From Juglans regia (taxonomy: Eukaryota > Streptophyta > Magnoliopsida > Fagales > Juglandaceae): a stretch of 64,000 bases of DNA. The translations under genes were made by a program, and so were the position numbers. The DNA lies in assembly GCF_001411555.2 (NCBI RefSeq), contig NC_049907.1, positions 34,927,866-34,991,865 of the forward strand. The letters are read 5' to 3'. Shown here piece after piece: positions 61,811-64,000 of the stretch. Each line of letters starts with the position of its first letter. The first letter of the stretch is position 1. Under the pieces are notes generated by a model. That model saw only the letters and a program-made list of their open reading frames with translations. It was not told the origin of the DNA and ran no database searches.

Positions 61811-63589
61811 TTGGATGGGTTTGTAAACTGGGAGTTTTTTGATATTTTGTTAAGAAGCATAGTTGAACTTTTGCTTGCATGCACATATGTTGTTTAGTAG
61901 TTGTCTTAGGTGGTGGTGCAGGTTTTTGAAGTTGGTTATACTAGCTGGAATGGCAGAAAAACAGAGTCATGGGCATATATTTGTTGGTCTACAGCTTTAA
62001 AGGTTATTTTTTAACTTTGTAAGTATGCTTTAAAGCTCCTTCCAATTGCATGTCTTGTTAGCAATTGTTTTGAGAGTTTGAGTGTATTAGGTTGGTGATA
62101 TTAAAACTTGGAACTTGGGGGATGTATACTAGGTACTAAGACGGTTTTTGGTAAGTTTTTCTGTAATAGAGTATTATCTAGATTTTTTTTAATTGATTCA
62201 ATATAGGTATTTGATTGTTCCACAGTTTATGCATGTAAAGTGATCATCATGATAACAAACATTTGAATTAGGAGCTAGCTAGGAAGTAATAAATAATGAA
62301 TTAGGAGCTATTGTTCCTTACTTATCAAAAAAACAATAAGATATATTGTTCCTAATATTAAGGAGGAAAACATGCATGTATGCTTTGACTGTGTATTTCT
62401 CAATATATATCTCGATCACTAGATCAATAAGTAATCTGCTCAATTCAACAAGGCTGCCAAATATTTATACATTCTTTCTTCATATATTTATGGAAATTTT
62501 TATTGTCATGCTTGGTAGTTTTCTATGATATGGGAGATTTAATAGATTGTTAGTTTTTTGTTGAAAGACGTGATGCAAGCTGCTGAAATGTTAACAATTG
62601 CTAATTGTTTGAATTTATCTAAATTGCAGGTAGACATAAGTTGTTTGAGGTTGATTAAATAGACATGACAATTTTTGATGCACCAATGAGCCTGCATGCA
62701 TTGGGCAAAAACTATGCTTCACTCCCAGGTTAAAATGTATAGCCAAGTTAACAATAAATCCAATTTTCATCTAGATGAAAATTTAGCTTTATGTGTTTAG
62801 GAAAATTAAGCTTCATTTCCATATTTATGTGTTTAGTGGCAGTATGTATTTAGGAATCTAAGCTTGATTTTGCATGACATTAAGTCTTTCTACCTGCTAT
62901 AATTTTCGGATGTGAAAGTAAATGTGATGTTCATTCAAGCTTGTATGAAAACTGGATGGCAATGTACATGAAAATGCAAGTAAAATATATGGTGTTTTAT
63001 TTAAGGTTGTATTCAAGCTTGACATTCAATATTTTCTTTATACATGGATGTCTATTTGCTATATTAAAATCTACAATAAATTAAAAGGCCTCAAATACAG
63101 GGTTGGCAGAGTACCAATTAGATGGAGAGGAATCTGATCAATGAATAATTAAATTGCAATTAGAGATATAATGAAATTTGTTAGAGTTTTTGTTCAATTG
63201 ATACATATAATGAAATCTGAGATATACAGAGGAAATGAGATAAACAGAGGAATCTGTTCAATTGATAAATATATTTGAGATATACAGAGATATAATGAAA
63301 TTTGCAGTTTATCAATATTTCTACTAATAATTCTATGATTGGCAGAAATGGGTTGAGATTGAGGATCAATTACCTTGATTCATCATCATGAGTTCCAGCC
63401 ATAATAACAATTAGGAATGCTTTTGAAAAAACTAGAAATAAATCCATGGATATATTTCCACGAATTCGTTCCTCGCTGATTCTGGGAATTCTTGTAGAGC
63501 AAATACCCACGAATTGTAATGGCCAGAATTTGAAAGGCTGTAAACAAGTTATTCCCTGCGCAATTCACCCCTCCCCGCAACTAATCTTT
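61811..63589 (+). other. CACTA 3' noncoding region
   Basis: AT-rich. GAGATATACAGAG and ATCTGTTCAATTGAT words repeat several times between 63190 and 63300. No gene, no paired ends. Confidence 0.5.
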
Positions 63590-64000
63590 ACGAATTCCGG
63601 CGTAAGAAATAGTTGGCCGTGTTGATTCGGCCTCTTATTTCCGGCATGCCCCAAACACGCAGCAAGGGATGGCTTTTGCGGTGCACCTAGTATCGCCGTA
63701 GGTTGATCATGGCGGCACCCCAACATTCGCCAGAATAGCCCTTCAATCCCAACTTGGGCATCGACATATTGCTTCGGGATATGTCGGTGGCAAAATAAGT
63801 TTACAATTGCGGTGACCCGCTTCTCGCCGAAGATTGCATTTGCGGTGACCACAGTTTCACTGTAAATTTCATGAATTATGCTGCAACGATGTCCCAGCCG
63901 TAATTGCCCTTCAAACCCTAACTATTCATCGAATTTTGCTGCGGGACAGATCGGCAGCAACATCTACAGCAATTGCGACCCCCTTGCAGTAATCATCGAA
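63590..64000. repeat. Probable right sub-terminal region of the CACTA element
   Basis: Composition shifts to GC-richer sequence with repeated TTGCGGTGACC, TTGCGGTGCACC, GCAATTGCGACC and TCGGCAGCAA words, comparable in style to the left sub-terminal zone. The CACTA terminus itself is not reached. Confidence 0.55.

Larger units (their letters stand above)
48048..64000 (+). mobile_element. CACTA (En/Spm) DNA transposon, right end beyond the window
   Basis: The left terminus CACTACAACAAAAAG is the diagnostic end of plant CACTA elements. Two genes follow on the plus strand, a TNP2-type transposase (51401-55030) and a Ptta/En/Spm-type second protein (about 59026-61810), the usual pair. Sub-terminal sequence with GCGGCGA/TCGCCGC words lies at 48060-48300, and a similar GC-richer zone (GGTCACCGCAA type) at 63590-64000 suggests the right terminus is close by. 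Size is therefore at least 15.95 kb. The element sits in the gypsy relic. Confidence 0.9.

Overview
The window looks like nuclear DNA of a flowering plant. It is AT-rich, its genes have GT/AG introns, and most of it is interleaved plant transposons of many classes. The style of the small Tourist-like elements (CTCATCTCATCTCA tracts, ends like GGGCTCGTTTGG, TTA or TAA target duplications) reminds me of woody eudicots such as the walnut/oak order, but that is a weak guess. Only three host genes can be defended.

Layout. (1) 1-8400, minus strand: a 14-exon kelch-repeat gene of the plant acyl-CoA-binding-protein-4/5-like family, starting at 7650 and running off the left edge in its C-terminal coiled coil. 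Its introns hold two abutting Tourist-like MITEs, an antisense SINE and two LINE 3' tails. (2) 10277-14842: a LINE with a near-perfect 16-bp target duplication and a poly(A) tail. It has lost its reverse transcriptase and was later hit by two MITEs. (3) 15.5-22.4 kb: MITEs, one of them swollen by an AT-rich tandem array, then a deleted Ty1-copia element bounded by TAAGG duplications. (4) 22.98-23.58 kb, minus strand, and 34.3-34.9 kb, plus strand: two divergent CC-type (ROXY-class) glutaredoxin genes. The 11 kb between them holds a truncated copia LTR, a decayed hAT transposase and simple repeats. (5) 35-40.6 kb: noncoding DNA with further MITEs and a GC-rich fold-back. (6) 40.6-48.0 kb: a decayed Athila-like Ty3-gypsy element (probable 5' LTR, tRNA-Asp-type primer site, gag, protease, RT, RNase H, integrase) whose 3' part is cut by the next element. 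(7) 48048 to the right edge: the left end and both genes of a CACTA (En/Spm) transposon of at least 15.9 kb. Its TNP2-type transposase has three premature stops, and its second, Ptta/En/Spm-type gene carries a duplicated exon and one stop.

How it fits together: the glutaredoxins probably act in the nucleus with TGA transcription factors, and the kelch protein probably serves as a scaffold. Everything else is a layered record of insertions in which relative ages can be read (LINE older than the MITEs inside it; MITE older than the copia at its border; gypsy older than the CACTA). I found no clear undescribed functional system. The most unusual structures are the MITEs that grew long internal tandem arrays, the exon duplication in the CACTA accessory gene, and the shared CTCGAGCGAAC-rich motif in unrelated transposons.
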